A stretch of DNA of 64,000 nt, taken from the NCBI GenBank assembly GCA_030323885.1, contig CM059193.1:56448749-56512748 (forward strand). Reading direction: 5' to 3'. The position numbers were made by a program, and so were the translations under genes. A model generated the notes under the pieces. It had not been told where the DNA came from and made no database searches. It saw only the letters and a program-made list of their open reading frames with translations. The DNA comes from Branchipolynoe longqiensis. Taxonomy: Eukaryota > Annelida > Polychaeta > Phyllodocida > Polynoidae. Every line of letters starts with the position of its first letter. Positions within the stretch are counted from its first letter, which is position 1. Of this stretch, positions 9,142 to 20,477 are shown piece after piece.

Positions 9142-10234
9142 CTGTATATGCGAATGCGACAAAAAATGGAAAAGCATATTAACACATGATGGTGCTTCCA
9201 TATGTCTAGTTGCAAATGCGAATGCGAATGCATTTATAAAGTCATCGTCTGGCAGCTGTAGTTGTGTAGGCAGGCTAATAGGAAATCAATACAGGCAAGG
9301 ATAAGAAAGGCAGAGTATAGAGTGAAAGTAAAGTAAGTGAGAGCTTGTACCCTCAGGTTTATTATTATATAGTGGTTTCTGGACCTGACATGGCATACCA
9401 CCTGACCATGCTTTCCAATGAACAGTAAGCATTTCTATGTCCAGCAATCAACAGTAAGCATTTCTGTGTCACCATGGCAACTGTGATCTACCCACCACCA
9501 CCACCATGCGTTGTGGCTGCTTTGGCCTCACCTGCCCTGTTGTGTCTGTGTGTGTGGTGATCCGTGACTAACAGTTGGGGGGGAGGGGGTTGTGAGTAGA
9601 GCTCTTGAGCTCCTTCGACACTAACAATAGTGCCCCTCTCACACTATCTATAGAATACACAATGATTATTTAATACAAGTAAAGGATCACCAGCACTACA
9701 TAATTACATTCATGCACCTGGCCCTATACATCATTTACCTATATAGACCATTTGTAATCCCTTATAGACCAGTTCACATTCTCCACCAATGTGTTTTATC
9801 AGAATATTTTACACATTGATGGCAAAGTGGATCACTCAATGGACCGATCAGTGCCGAATGCGAATGGATCCGCATTGGCATGCCGGATACCATGTATATG
9901 GAATCTTAGCTTAACTCTATACACCATTCTTGTGGAAATATTCCTGAATTGAAAAATGGCTGGAAGACCAGTGAGTTCACAGTTGCATGCCACATATTGC
10001 GTATATGGAATCTTACCTTAACTCTATATACCATTTCTGTGTAAATAATCCTGAATTGAAAAATGGCTGGAAGACCAGTGTTTCACGTTTGGCAAAAGAG
10101 TTATTCAGCAGAATAAACATATTTACCAAAAAATAAAGAATAAATAAATGGGCCATTCTCTCAAACTGGGGATTAAAGTGTGGCATGGAAACCAGAAGTG
10201 AAGATATTCCATACGATAACAGAAAGCATTCCAA
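9142..10234. other. No gene recognised
   Basis: Mostly unique sequence. ACCATT-TGTG-AAT-CCTGAATTGAAAAATGGCTGGAAGACCAGTG-like blocks occur twice (about 9922-9975 and 10028-10082), so part of this stretch is a short local duplication. Confidence 0.4.
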
Positions 10235-10489
10235 ATGTCGCGGCCTGTCCAGCCCTGCGGGGAGCCGTGGGAGTGCTCCCCACCCCCCCGGGATTGCCCC
10301 CCCCCCCCCCGCTCCCCCCTGTGTACTCGCGCATTGCAGATGCTTGATTCGCTCATGTGCCTGGGGCCCTCGCGCCGCGCTGCTGCCGCCCTGCCACCGC
10401 CGTCAACCGGATGTAGGTGGGATCTGGGGAAGACAATGGCGGGGTCAATTTGGCTGTAGGCCATGAGGGTGGGGGCAAAAGGTCTAAGT

Positions 10490-10975
10490 TTATGGTGTAG
10501 GCAGAGCTGTACTGCTCGTTGGCTTTGAGCAGGGCTGATGTGGGCCCGGCTGAGCACATCAGCCACGCAGTTGTCGATTCCCGGAATGTGGTGAAATGAC
10601 ACACGCATGCTCATGATGGCCTGGAGCATCCAGACAGCACACGACCTAGAGTAGCCATGCATCATGGCCCCTTCCAGGTAGCAAAGATGTGAACAGCGGC
10701 CTGATTGTCACACATCACCGCCACATGCGTGCCCATGTCGGCGGGGGTGATGAAGGTGTGCAGTGCGATCAAGACGTTTATGGCTTCTATTTGCGTGATA
10801 GTGTCGGCCTCGCACATGTTGCCATGGGCCAGTGGCAGAGAGTAGGTGGCGACCCCGTCGGCTGCACGCGTTGACGGCGATGTAGCGGTGCGGCACAGTG
10901 GGTGGGACAATGGATGCCCCATTCCAGTTGACTGCAAAGGCGAAAAACCAGGCAAGGTCGGCACACATTTCATCC
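10490..10975 (-). pseudogene. RNase H segment of the DIRS-like element
   Basis: Two overlapping frames. The first (10662-10973) carries a CDNQAAVHIF motif, the second (from 10665) carries HHIPGIDNCVADVLSRAH. Together they are the central and C-terminal parts of a retroelement RNase H, degrading the RNA strand of the hybrid during reverse transcription. A frameshift around 10662 separates them, so no intact enzyme can be made. The segment follows the RT on the same strand, as expected. Confidence 0.75.
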
Positions 10976-11180
10976 ATTATTGGCATGCAACCGCTTCACA
11001 TGTCGCATGGCTGGTCGAGCAGGTAGCCGACAAACAGTCACAAGGGGCAGATGCACTTTGATATGTGTAATAATTTTCCGAGTAGCGACTGCGCTTGCTT
11101 TCGCTTAATCTCGGTCCTTGACGCAGTCGTCCAGACTAGTGCGATGGTTGCATCTATCTTGTCGCACGGCATGGACAGTG

Positions 11181-11995
11181 TCATTGTTGGGGCATGTATC
11201 CCAATTCCCAGCCACCGGATGGATGGACCAGGGGCTGTGTTTTGTCAGTGGCCTCCTGTAGACCAAGCTCCCGTAAGAGGGGCCTGGTCATCTCGAAGTG
11301 CCAGTAGCAGAGGGCACGGGCTGGCGCCACGACAATGAGGTCATCCAAGTACATGGTGGCATCCGCCCTGCCTGTGCGCAGGATATGGACTATTGCATCA
11401 GCAATGCGCTGTACATGGCAGCTGGAGCCTCTGGCACCGAATGGGACGGAAATGTCGACATAGAGGAGGGCCCAGTTGACCGGACAGGTGCAAAAGTTCT
11501 TGTAGGCTCGACTAATGTCCATTGTGAACATATAGGCACCCACGGCTGGCACGTGGGGAGGCAGTGGTCATGTGTCACACCCAGTGACGTGTTATTTATA
11601 ATGTATGCATTGACCGATGCCTCCGGTGGGAACAACAAGTTGGATATCATGCACCACTGGGCTGGGTCGGCCTTGGGGTGTGACATGAGTGGGGAGGCAT
11701 ATAACCAGGGGCTGGAGGGTGGGCGATGGTATGGGCCAAGGGGCGCTCCACATTGGCGCTCTTTATTGATGAACTGGTCGATGGCAGCTGTATTTTGTTG
11801 CGCACTGGGATGGTTTTTTTTGTTTGTCCGGCATCGGATGCGGGGCCAAGGTATCCCAGTGGGAATCCTTATTCCAGGAAGCCTAGTAGTTGTGCAAAAT
11901 CGGCACTTCCGGTGAGCCAGGTGCGCCAGGCCAGTATGTTCAGCTCCAAGGGACCGGGATGCATGCGCCAACAGCATTGGGGATGCCGGTTGCAT
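11181..11995 (-). pseudogene. Reverse transcriptase of the DIRS-like element
   Basis: The N-terminal part lies in the frame 11390-11995 (INKERQCGAPLGP, then PADPAQWCMISNLLFPPEASVN-like fingers region). The catalytic part is in a different frame at 11181-11552: MDISRAYKNF for the first aspartate motif, FGARGSSC, then MYLDDLIVVA with the paired aspartates. A frameshift near 11540 separates the two. The catalytic residues are all still present but cannot be in one protein. The function in an intact relative would be cDNA synthesis for retrotransposition. Confidence 0.8.
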
Positions 11996-12292
11996 GCATT
12001 TTCACGTATATGTCTGCCACCATGGCAGGGAGGGCATGAGTTGGGTTGGGCCGTTCGTGCTTCCTGTGGCAACCGAAGGCGCCTGCCGTGGGGTCTATGT
12101 AGTGCCCGTCTATATTAATTGCGTCAATGGGACAGTGGTGGCATATGGATGCAAAGTCTATGGCAGGGCTGAGGTGGTCACCGGGTGGGCACGGGGGGTG
12201 GTGGGAGGGGTGGTTGGGGGTCCACCCCCTTGCTGGCCAGTTTACGATTCCAGACCGATTATTGTGCCCGTCCCTGGAGCATCCAGACAGCA

Positions 12293-12343
12293 CGAGGTGG
12301 ACACACTCAGCTCGCCTCCGGCGAGCTGAGTGTGTCCACCTCG
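12293..12343. repeat. 24-bp perfect inverted repeat, 3-nt loop
   Basis: Arm 12293-12316 (CGAGGTGGACACACTCAGCTC...) is exactly complementary to 12320-12343, with TCC between. It lies between the RT and gag-like parts of the DIRS-like element and is immediately preceded by a 20-mer also found at 10622. Confidence 0.95.
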
Positions 12344-12832
12344 GCCACATGTGTGTGGCCACAGGGGTGGGGCTGGGGGTGGTGGTGGGGTGGGAGCTGG
12401 GCAATGGAGTGGCCAAGGTTGGGGGCGCATCCAGGGCCCCTCCACGGGCCCCGGCAGTGTGCTTGACCGCCTCTGCTAATTGGTTTGTCGGTGTGCAGGC
12501 AGGCACGAAGGACGGGTCACAGCGTGTGCTGCGCGTTTCATCCATCGCTGTTACTACTGATTAAGGGGGCGACTGGCATCGCCCCTCACACCAGGCAGCT
12601 GCATGGGCATGGTGCGGCTGTGTCACGTCGTACATCGGTGTGCCTCCGAGTATTTATGTTATTGTGTATGTCGTCCCAGCCATGTGCTGCTGGGGCGTGT
12701 TGTGTTGTATCCTGGGTTGTCGGGGGGCGTGTCCGGGGTGGGCGTCTCACGTCATCTCACTCTGCTTCCACATATCGTCAGATCCGGGGGGGCAGGCATG
12801 GCCCCATGCTTAGTTTTTTGTTATCCCTTCCT

Positions 12833-14084
12833 TCACCTTTCGGCGGCACTGATGTTTAGGGTGATCAAAGCAGTGTGTGTTTTCCTGAAGCAGGCATTCA
12901 CCACCTCATGGTGCCCATCGTGGTGGTGCTGCCCGAGCATGCACTTCTGACCAGCATTGTAGGCCGTGCAGGGGCGCTCATGCACTTCTGCCTCAATGCG
13001 CCTGCATGCCACCTTCCCGTTGTCAGTGGGTATGGCCGAAGCTCCTGCGTCGCATCCCGTAGCAACGCAAAACAATACCTCATGCAATCGTTTTGGAGGT
13101 CTTGCCTGTCTGCCCATGCTAGGCGCCCCTTCTGAACTTTGTCAAACACCTTCTGGGACCACCCATGCACTGATGCCCAGGAGTGCATCATGGCATCCTC
13201 GGTGATGCACCAGAAGTGGTAAAAGATATCGGGAAAGTCCCTGGCGTCATATACCATGACGTCATCCATTAGGGCGGTAAACACAGTGATGTATTCGCTC
13301 TCAGTCATGGTCGGTCAGTCGCGACCGAGTTGCAGCCAGGCCTCTCAATATACGTGTACGGCCTAGCTATCGGGGAGTCTATAAACATGTCGTGCATAAT
13401 AGCACTCCTACCTTCGAGCCTCCTTTAGCATGCAAGGTAGGGGTCCATTGCCGCAGCGAGGTCATCTATCCTCCTCCGCCGGTCATCGGCGGGGGAGGCG
13501 CACTGGCGATCGGTGCGTCGTCAGGGGCGGAGCCGGTCCTGCGAGTCATGCTGTCCTCTGGAGGGGGAGCGCAAGCACAGCTCGTCATGGCGGCCATGGG
13601 CCCACATGCGATCCTATTCATCATCGTCGGGCGTGGGCATGTGACGTGGAGGAGTTGACGATATGTCAGCTCATTGGCGCACTGGCGGGAGCAGGCATGC
13701 GCGCCGGTGGCGGTGCCTCTCTCGCTCCTGGTCATGCACGACCAGCTCCTGCACCATCAGGTGTAGAGTTGCCATCTCGGCGGCGACAAGTTCCATGTCA
13801 TGCTGCAGCTGGAGGGCAGGCATGGCCGTCTCCTATGTGCCTGTACATGTGGGAGTCGGTGAATGCCTCTGCCATCCGAGTCGCTGGATGTGGACACCCG
13901 CCGGATGGAGGGCCCAGCGGTGGGCGACAGTTCTGGTAGATCTCCACCCCGTGGCGTACTGCTGCGTGTCTCCAGGCTGTCACTGAGCTGTCCTGGTAGG
14001 GTTGTGGAGTCGCTGGGGGAGGCCACTACCCTGGCGGAGCGGCCCCTGGCTCGCTTCTTTCCGGAGGTATTGTTATGCTTTGGC
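12833..14084 (-). pseudogene. gag-like ORF of the DIRS-like element, broken
   Basis: A likely start is the ATG at 14084 (MPKHNNTSGKKRARGR..., a lysine/arginine-rich then serine/proline-rich N-terminus). The frame is lost near 13790. A further frame at 12898-13308 encodes a tryptophan- and aspartate-containing helical segment, and its neighbour frame at 12833-13117 has a Cys/His cluster (CTAYNAGQKC followed by several His) that looks like a damaged zinc knuckle. The order basic N-terminus, helical middle, Cys/His end fits a nucleocapsid-type ORF1. At least two frameshifts, so not functional. Confidence 0.55.
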
Positions 14085-14290
14085 ATCTTTTCTTTGTCGT
14101 ATACTTGAGCCAAGTTAATCCTTGGGTGAGTGCTTGCGGGTGGTTGCGTGGCAAGTGCCGATGATGAAAGTGTGTGCGCAATGCGCGAGAATGGGTGTGT
14201 GTGTGTGTGTGTGAGTGTGTGTGTGTGGTCATGGGGGAGCCGGAAGCCCAGCATGTGTTGCGGCCTGTCCAGCCCAACCCCAACCCCCCC

Positions 14291-14879
14291 AACCCCCCAC
14301 CCCAACCCCCTCCGGGGCAGCGACACCTGCCCCAACCCACAGCCTCAACCCACCCTTGAGGTGGCGATGTGGGGGGAGGAGGGGCCGGCAGCCGAACCTG
14401 AGGGAGGTGGCCCAGCTGCTGCCCATCCCCAGCAATGACACATAATGGGTACCCACCCATATGCTCCCATTATTCACTGAATAAACTACAATTGAGTATA
14501 AAAAAACAAATAATGGCTGACAATTTAAATAACCTACTCTACCTTCGTTCGAAATTTTCATGTTATATGCTTTTGAGAAAAGAGAGAAAAATAAAGGAAG
14601 AAAGAAATGTTTAAAAATAATTCTAATATCATGTAATGCATATTCGCCAAATGCATAATACTTTTATTGAACTGGAATTGTATGCAGTTACTATTGCAAC
14701 TAATAGTTCATTTATATTATGTATAATACTTTTATTAGCAAACAGGATTTGCACGTGGTTATTATTGCAACTGATAGTTTCATCCGTGTCCCAACAAATG
14801 TGCTAAACGGCCGGAAGACCAGTACTCTGGTGCTGACAAAAGGCATTATTCACTGAATAAACTACAGTTCAATAAAAAT
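14291..14879. other. No gene recognised
   Basis: AT-rich sequence with repeated ATTCACTGAATAAACTACA blocks (14472 and 14847), related to the sequence on the other side of the DIRS-like element. Confidence 0.4.
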
Positions 14880-15120
14880 TGTAAAAAAGGATATCCGATA
14901 ACTGACTCACTTTGGAGTTATTTGGAGTGCAAACATACAAAGTAACGTGCCCGTTAACTAGGTCATGTTGCCGTCTTTCTTCCCACTGATCCTTACACCG
15001 AAAAAGGATCTGGTTTGCCTCGGCCGGGGATTGATCTTCCATCAGGGAAGCGGATGCTCTACCCACCCGGCCCTCCATTACTTCCGGTTGCACCAATGAT
15101 GTGCTGAAAACCGGCTAACG
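14880..15120 (-). mobile_element. SINE-F (tRNA-headed, single copy here)
   Basis: Minus-strand head at about 15015-15077 with GGGTGGGTAGAGCATCCGC as A-box region and ATCAATCCCCGGC as B-box region, followed by a body ending near 14930. The tRNA-like head plus unrelated body suggests a SINE, but there is no second copy in the window to define its ends. Confidence 0.5.
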
Positions 15121-15215
15121 GCCACAACTGCGCATGCGCCGATTAGATCCACGTATTATATACAATCTGATAATCTGATTTAACATGAAGCACTACTATC
15201 ATGGCGACTAGACTA

Positions 15216-16168
15216 AAGCTGCATAGTCCGATGAAGGAATAACATTTTCGAAACCAAAATACTTATTTAGATTTCATTCTATTTATCTAACTTAGATACT
15301 GGTACACTTATTAGTCCGATGAAGCATAACATTTTCAAAACCAAAACAATTGTCTAGATTTGATTGGACATATCTAACCTAGATCCTGATCCACTTAAGC
15401 CTAGGCCACAAATGCTGCGGGTGCCATACTGTGCTGCGGTCTGTGGTCTGTCTTGTGGTTCATGCAACTGTCGTGGTCTTGTGGTCTGAAGTATATTTAT
15501 TCACAAATTATACGGTCACCGCAAGGCACCTTGCAGTTTAACTTTATACACATATTTAATATATAAAAACGTTTTAACTTTCTTAATATTGATCACACAA
15601 ACATGAATATTATACCATATTGATATTCATTTTAAGCCCGGTTCATTGATGTCAACAAAGGTGATCGCACTGTCTTGTGGCGTGATTGTGGCGTCCTTGC
15701 AGTGGGATTGCGGCATGCGGCATTGCAATTTTACAAAGTTAAGATAACTTCAACTTCAAACAACTGCAACCACTTGCGGCTAGTAAAAAAACGTATGCTC
15801 ACCATATGGCTCCCGTAACCCACTGTACAGATATGCTGTACAGTCTGACCGATGCAGCATCTTACGGTCGCCATAAGCAGGCCGTAACGCATTTGTGACC
15901 AAGGCATTATTAAGTATTTGTTACAACGTACAAGGGAATACTGAGGCAATTTAACAGAATCTGTTACTGTAGAAGCATATGGTGTCAAAATGTTTGTGTG
16001 CTTGCCAAAATTAATTTGACATGTTTGCACTTCAAATATTTCAAAAGTTAGGCATTTAATTTAAAAGTTAGTTTTAGTCTGAACGAAAGTAGATTATAAT
16101 GATCAATCTAATATATTTGTGCTCAGAAAAATGACAGAAACTCAAAGGCATCAGACTATGCAACTTTT
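15216..16168. mobile_element. MITE-P copy interrupted by MITE-W
   Basis: Left end AAGCTGCATAGTCCGATG at 15216. The right part (15903-16168) ends in CATCAGACTATGCAACTTTTAG. The stretch 15398-15902 is foreign: it starts GCCTAGGCCACAAATGC and ends with the near complement GCATTTGTGACCAAGGC, so a second short inverted-repeat element (MITE-W) sits inside MITE-P. Confidence 0.65.
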
Positions 16169-18048
16169 AGCATCATCATGCTGTCAGTCGCGATGTGACA
16201 AACACTGCTTTCATTACTTGACTGCCGCTCTCCATTTAGCTCTCTGCTGTGAGAGTTGCTTCCATGATTCGTCTTAATGTCTCTCAGCTTCAGGTTTCTC
16301 TTGATGGTATCCTTGAACTGTTGAGAATAGAGGATCTGCTTTGGTAGCCTGTCTGATGACATCCTCATGAGGTGTCCAGACCACCGGAGATTCTTTTTGA
16401 TCAGCAGATGTCCCATAGAGGGCAGCCCGTCCGTTCGAGTATTTCCTTATTTGTCACTTTGTCCTTCCAGGTTAGCCTCATGATTGAACGCAGATGTCGC
16501 ATCATGAAGGCATGCAGCTTTTTCACCTGTCGTCTATACACTGTCTAGGCCGTATAGTAGGGTGGATAGCACAACACGGTAGATCTTGCCTTTGACCCGA
16601 ATGGACACATTGTGGTTGTTCCAGAGTCTCTGGCGTAGTCGGCCAAAAGATGCGCTAGCCTTGGCCATCCTCCTCTGTATTTCAGCATCAATGCATCCAT
16701 CACTTGATATAGTGCTTCCGAGGTAGGTGAATTCCGGAACATAGTTCAGCTTGTTTCCGTCAACCATGATCTCCTCCTCTTGGTTCTTGTAGAGTTGGGT
16801 TGGTACAGCACCTCCGTCTTCTTGATGTTAATCTTTAGGCCGAACTTCTTTGATACATCGGAGAAAGCATCCACTATTTTCTGGATCTCTTCAGCAGAGT
16901 GGGCAACCAGTGCACTGTCATCTGCGAATAGCAGCTCTTTCACCAGTATCCGAGTAGTCTTGGTCTTCGCTCTGAAGTGTACCACATTGAATAGGTCAGC
17001 GCTCTTTCTGGACTGTATATAGATACCATCCCCCATGTCTCAGAAAGCCTCATCGAGCATTGCTGATAGGAAGATGGAGAAGAGCGTGGGGGCCAGTACA
17101 CAACTTGCTTGACCCATTGGTAACCCCAAACGATTCCGAGACTTCCCCTCCAACACTAACGTTCGCCATCATTCCTGTATGTAGAGCCTCAATCATAGTT
17201 GTGAACTTCTCTGGGCATCCATACTTCCTCAGTAGCTGCCATAGCCCGTTCCTCCCGACTGTATCAAATGCCTTAGTGAAATCGACAAATACCATGTACA
17301 GTGGTCGGTCCTGCTCAATGAACTTTTCTTGTAGCTGTCGGAGACAAAATATAATATCCACGGTGCTCCGGTTACCTCTGAAGCCACACTGTGACTCCCG
17401 AACTACATCAGGTGTTATGTGAATAGATAGTCTGTTGAGGAGGATCCTGGCGAAGATCTTGCCTGCTATGGAAAGAAGAGAGATTCCTCTAAAGTTCCCA
17501 CAGTCTGTTCGATCACCTTTCTTGTAGATGCTTACAATGCTGGCATCCTTCCATGCTTGGGATACAGAACCCTCCTCCCAGGCATTGGTGATTAGTTGGT
17601 GCAGTCGGTTGAACAGATTGTCTCCTCTGTGCTTCCATACTTCAGCAGGAATTCCATCACCCCCAGGTGCTTTGCCATCTTTCAGGCTGGCAATTGCTCT
17701 AGCCATGTCATCCATGGTTGGAATATTTTCGTAATGCGCTGCTGGATGTTGTCCAGAGCTTTGTGATCTACCAGGGACATTGAGTAGCTTCTGGAAGTGT
17801 TCACTCCATCTTGCCACAACTCTCTTGCTGTCAGAAAAGGTCTCCATTCCATCTGTTGATTTCAGGTGAACAGGTCCCTTCTTCACAGGTCCCCACACTT
17901 CCTTCAATCCACTGTAGAAGCCCTTCATGTTGTTTCTGTCTGCAGCTCTCTGCAGCTCATCTGCCTTCATTTCCCACCAGTCTGACTTCAATGCACGGGT
18001 GCATTTTTGTAGCAATCTGCAGGCACATTTCATGAAAGCTGCCTGCAA
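16156..18048 (-). pseudogene. LINE-X reverse transcriptase, frameshifted
   Basis: The main frame (17050-18048, 332 codons) has GKAPGGDGIPAEVWK at residues 125-139, an IYKKGDRTDCGNFRGISLL block at 174-192 and the first catalytic motif FVDFTKAFD at 254-262. Near 17110 two one-base losses turn the expected NGVKQGCVLAP into an out-of-frame sequence. The second catalytic motif LLFADD then appears in another frame (16746-17036). The C-terminal part continues at 16534-16767 (YLGSTIS) and 16156-16416 (RWSGHLMRM, typical of LINE C-termini). All key aspartates are readable but split, so this copy is dead. An endonuclease domain is missing. Confidence 0.85.
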
Positions 18049-18125
18049 AGGTGTTGAAGTGCTGCTGGCTTTTGCATGTTACCAGCGGCACTTTCTCTGG
18101 GAGCAAATAGAGGTATAGGATTTGC
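16168..18125 (-). mobile_element. LINE-X, 5'-truncated non-LTR retrotransposon
   Basis: Minus-strand element with a 5' segment (about 18020-18115), an RT coding region and a 3' end that finishes in a CATCATCAT run at 16170. At least five other fragments of the same element occur in the window (1584, 19527, 27838, 29078, 29889, 48134), so the family has been active in this genome. The clade is not assigned. Confidence 0.85.
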
Positions 18126-18129
18126 TAAT

Positions 18130-18375
18130 GTATAAAAGCAAACAATACTAACTCAATTTAATGGATCCTGTCAGTGCTGAAGCCTATGCTGTCAGAATTT
18201 CGATGTGCACACCAAAATGAATTTAGCATATTTGTACTTCAAATATCTCCAAAGTTAATTCTATAATAAAAAGCTACTTCAAATGGAAGAAAATTAGATT
18301 ATATAACGAGCAGCCTAATATATCTGTCTCCAGAAATGCTAGAAACTCAAAACCATCGAGCTATGCAACAATTTC
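18130..18375. mobile_element. MITE-P right-half fragment
   Basis: Matches the right half of MITE-P (ACTTCAAATATCTCCAAAGTTA, then GAAACTCAAAACCATCG-type end). Confidence 0.6.
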
Positions 18376-18599
18376 TATTATTTTTTTTTGGATGCTGTGT
18401 TTATACTGTCCATAGCATCTAAGCTCGAGTGCTGGGGCTTATTTTTTAATGCTGGCCAGTTGTTTTGTGTTGGGGTTGGCTATCCAATGTCGATCTGAAA
18501 TAGGGAAAGACTGCTAGGTAGCTGTTAGGCGTATATTTCTTTTATGCAGCTGCATAGTTGATAACATCATAAAAGTGTTTTGAATAATCACTTTCCTTG

Positions 18600-18895
18600 A
18601 TTTGGGAGCGGGACATAGCTCAGACGGTAGAGTGTGCAGTTTGGGTTATTTTCCGTTCCAACCAGTGGTCCACAACTGGTTCATCAAAGGCTATGTTATG
18701 TGCTGTTATGTCTGTGGGGAAATGCATATAAAAGACCCCTTGCTACTTATCGGAAAGAGTAGCCTATGTGGCAGCAGCAGCTTTCCTCTAAAGAAATGTG
18801 TCAGAATGACCAAATGTTTGATGTCCAATAGCCGATGATAAAAATCAATGTGCTGCAGAGGTGTCGTTAAATAAAACAAACTTCTTTTTTTTGCC
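18600..18895 (+). mobile_element. SINE-C (mollusc-like SINE)
   Basis: tRNA-like start GACATAGCTCAGACGGTAGAG, then a body with CAACTGGTTCATCAAAGGC, ATATAAAAGACCCCTTGCT and a 3' end ATCAATGTGCTGCAG...GTCGTTAAATAAAACAAAC. From general knowledge the same body is abundant in mollusc genomes and is related to deeply conserved SINE domains; that identification is from memory, not a search. The second copy is at 24775-25115, minus strand. Confidence 0.75.
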
Positions 18896-18896
18896 G

Positions 18897-19066
18897 TGAT
18901 TTGATTCTACACATCCAACTTAGATGCTGTTGCATTTATTATCCATTTGTTTCTGCACGTTCAAGGGTACTGAGTCAATTTAATAAGACCTGTTTCTACT
19001 GAAGTCTATAGTGTCAGAATTTTGATGTGTTTGCCAAAATTAATTTGGCATGTTTTCACTTATATG
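18897..19066. mobile_element. MITE-P left/central fragment
   Basis: Matches the TTTGATTCTACACATCCAACT to CCAAAATTAATTTGGCATG portion of MITE-P; both termini are missing. Confidence 0.6.
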
Positions 19067-19078
19067 CTATATATATAT

Positions 19079-19306
19079 ATTTTTTGGTACATTAGTTGTA
19101 TAAGCAGGGGATATTTCAATCACCGACGATTGGTCTTCCTCATTCCACTGCTCCCTGCCTTCTCCTGATAATGCTGAGTGCCTGGCTAGGAACCGACAAA
19201 TATACATTTTTAAGTCATTGGTTTGACTCGACCAGGTTTCGAACCCATGATCCCACAATCTACCAACACGGCAGACGGACGCTCTAAGTCATTCGGCCAT
19301 CCCGTC
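19079..19306 (-). mobile_element. SINE-B
   Basis: Short-tail SINE with head 1: TTTTTGGTACATTAGTTG, then TGGTCTTCCTCATTCCACT, then GGTTTGACTCGACCAGG and the tRNA-like ATTCGGCCATCCCGTC end. Flanked by (AT)n runs on both sides (19066-19080 and 19310-19335). Confidence 0.85.
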
Positions 19307-19526
19307 TGGTATAAATATATATATATATATATAGCAGTATATACAGATATATGTAATTAAGCAAATATAAATAATCATATGGTTCTCTTATTATCCTCCA
19401 ATCAACTTGGACTATATATTAACTTCCCCAAACTTCCTACTTAGGGACTGGTGGCGCCAAAACTCGTGACACTCATGTCTACATAATATACTTCTATGTA
19501 TACATATATGTGCATGTATTCATATA

Positions 19527-20045
19527 TCATCATCATCATGCTGTCAGTCGCGATGCGACAAAGACTGCTTTCATTACTTGACTGCCGCTCTCCATTTAGC
19601 TCTCTGCTGTGAGAGTTGCGTCCATGAGTCGGTCTTAATGTCTCTCAGCTTCAGGTTTCTCTTGATGGTATCCTTGAACCGGATACGAGGGCGGCCTCTC
19701 TTTCTGTAACCAGACATGAAAGCTGCCTGCAAAAGTGTTGAAGTGCTGCTGGCTTTTGCAAGTTACCAGAGGCACTCTCTCGGGGAGCAAATAGATGTTT
19801 CACACTGGCAAGAACATGTCAAGACAGGCGCAAAACTATTTGTCCCTGCAGTGGCTGGTCGGGAGATGTTGGGAGTTCCATACATCAACCGCCCTTAATG
19901 CTGCCACAGTAACATGGTTTTCTGTTTAGGGTTTGCTCCCTTAGCCTTTGGTTCTGTCAAGAACCTGTACCACAAGGCAGTGGTTTACAACTCTGCAGGG
20001 CAGGGGCGTCAAACTCCCTGAGTATTGCTATACCTGCAATACCTG
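19527..20045 (-). mobile_element. LINE-X internally deleted derivative
   Basis: The 3' end of LINE-X (19527-19714, ending in CATCATCAT) is joined directly to the 5' segment that in the longer copy lies ahead of the RT (19715-20045). The whole RT is missing. The same two blocks are joined at a slightly different point at 48134-48567. The plus-strand open frame over the 5' segment is antisense and not evidence of a gene. Confidence 0.8.
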
Positions 20046-20100
20046 CATACCCTATACACACACACATATATACATATATATAAATATATATATGTATCTA

Positions 20101-20350
20101 GACGTAGGAAGACGTCAGTGTGTAGCACACTCTGTGGAAAAGGTCTCATAGAGAATTTCCACTATGAATCCACCCTCTGGCGGCAGTGGAATGAACTAAT
20201 GCTGCGGGTAAGACGTCACTGTGCAGCATGCTCTATGGAAAAGAACTAATACTAATAGAGGATTTCCACAACCAACCCACCCTCTGATGGCAGTGGCATG
20301 AACTAATGTTCTAGATAGCAGCTCACTATGCATGCCCTATGAAAAAGGTA
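20101..20350. repeat. ~105-bp tandem duplication
   Basis: GACGTCA-GTG-AGCA-CTCT-TGGAAAA, ATTTCCAC, CCACCCTCTG-GGCAGTGG-ATGAACTAATG occurs two and a half times in a row, with about 10 percent divergence by eye. Confidence 0.75.
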
Positions 20351-20477
20351 TATTGTATTAATTGATTTATGACTGGTAAGAAAGGAGGAAGTTGATGATA
20401 GCCGACTATGGCATGAGTGTCTGTGATGGAAATTATATCAAATGTACAAATATATACCGTGAACACTAAATTGGTTA

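Larger units (their letters stand above)
10235..14290 (-). mobile_element. DIRS-like retroelement, decayed
   Basis: A GC-rich 4-kb block on the minus strand with, in order, gag-like, reverse transcriptase and RNase H segments spread over several frames. A 16-bp direct repeat GCGGCCTGTCCAGCCC marks both ends (10240-10255 and 14260-14275). RT and RNase H wording (FGAR-SS, YLDDL, HHIPG-DN-ADVLSRA) is that of the DIRS/Ngaro group. No tyrosine recombinase segment was found downstream of RNase H, so the element is incomplete. Base composition differs sharply from the AT-rich flanks. Confidence 0.75.

Noticed and set aside
10185..14445. Many plus-strand frames of 70-205 codons
   Set aside because: Shadows in GC-rich sequence; the RT and RNase H motifs are on the minus strand.
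19716..20040. Conserved plus-strand peptide MKAACK...GREMLGVPYINRP, also at 48159-48482
   Set aside because: In each case it is antisense to the LINE-X 5' segment, and in the long LINE copy it leads straight into the RT on the other strand; conservation is that of the repeat.
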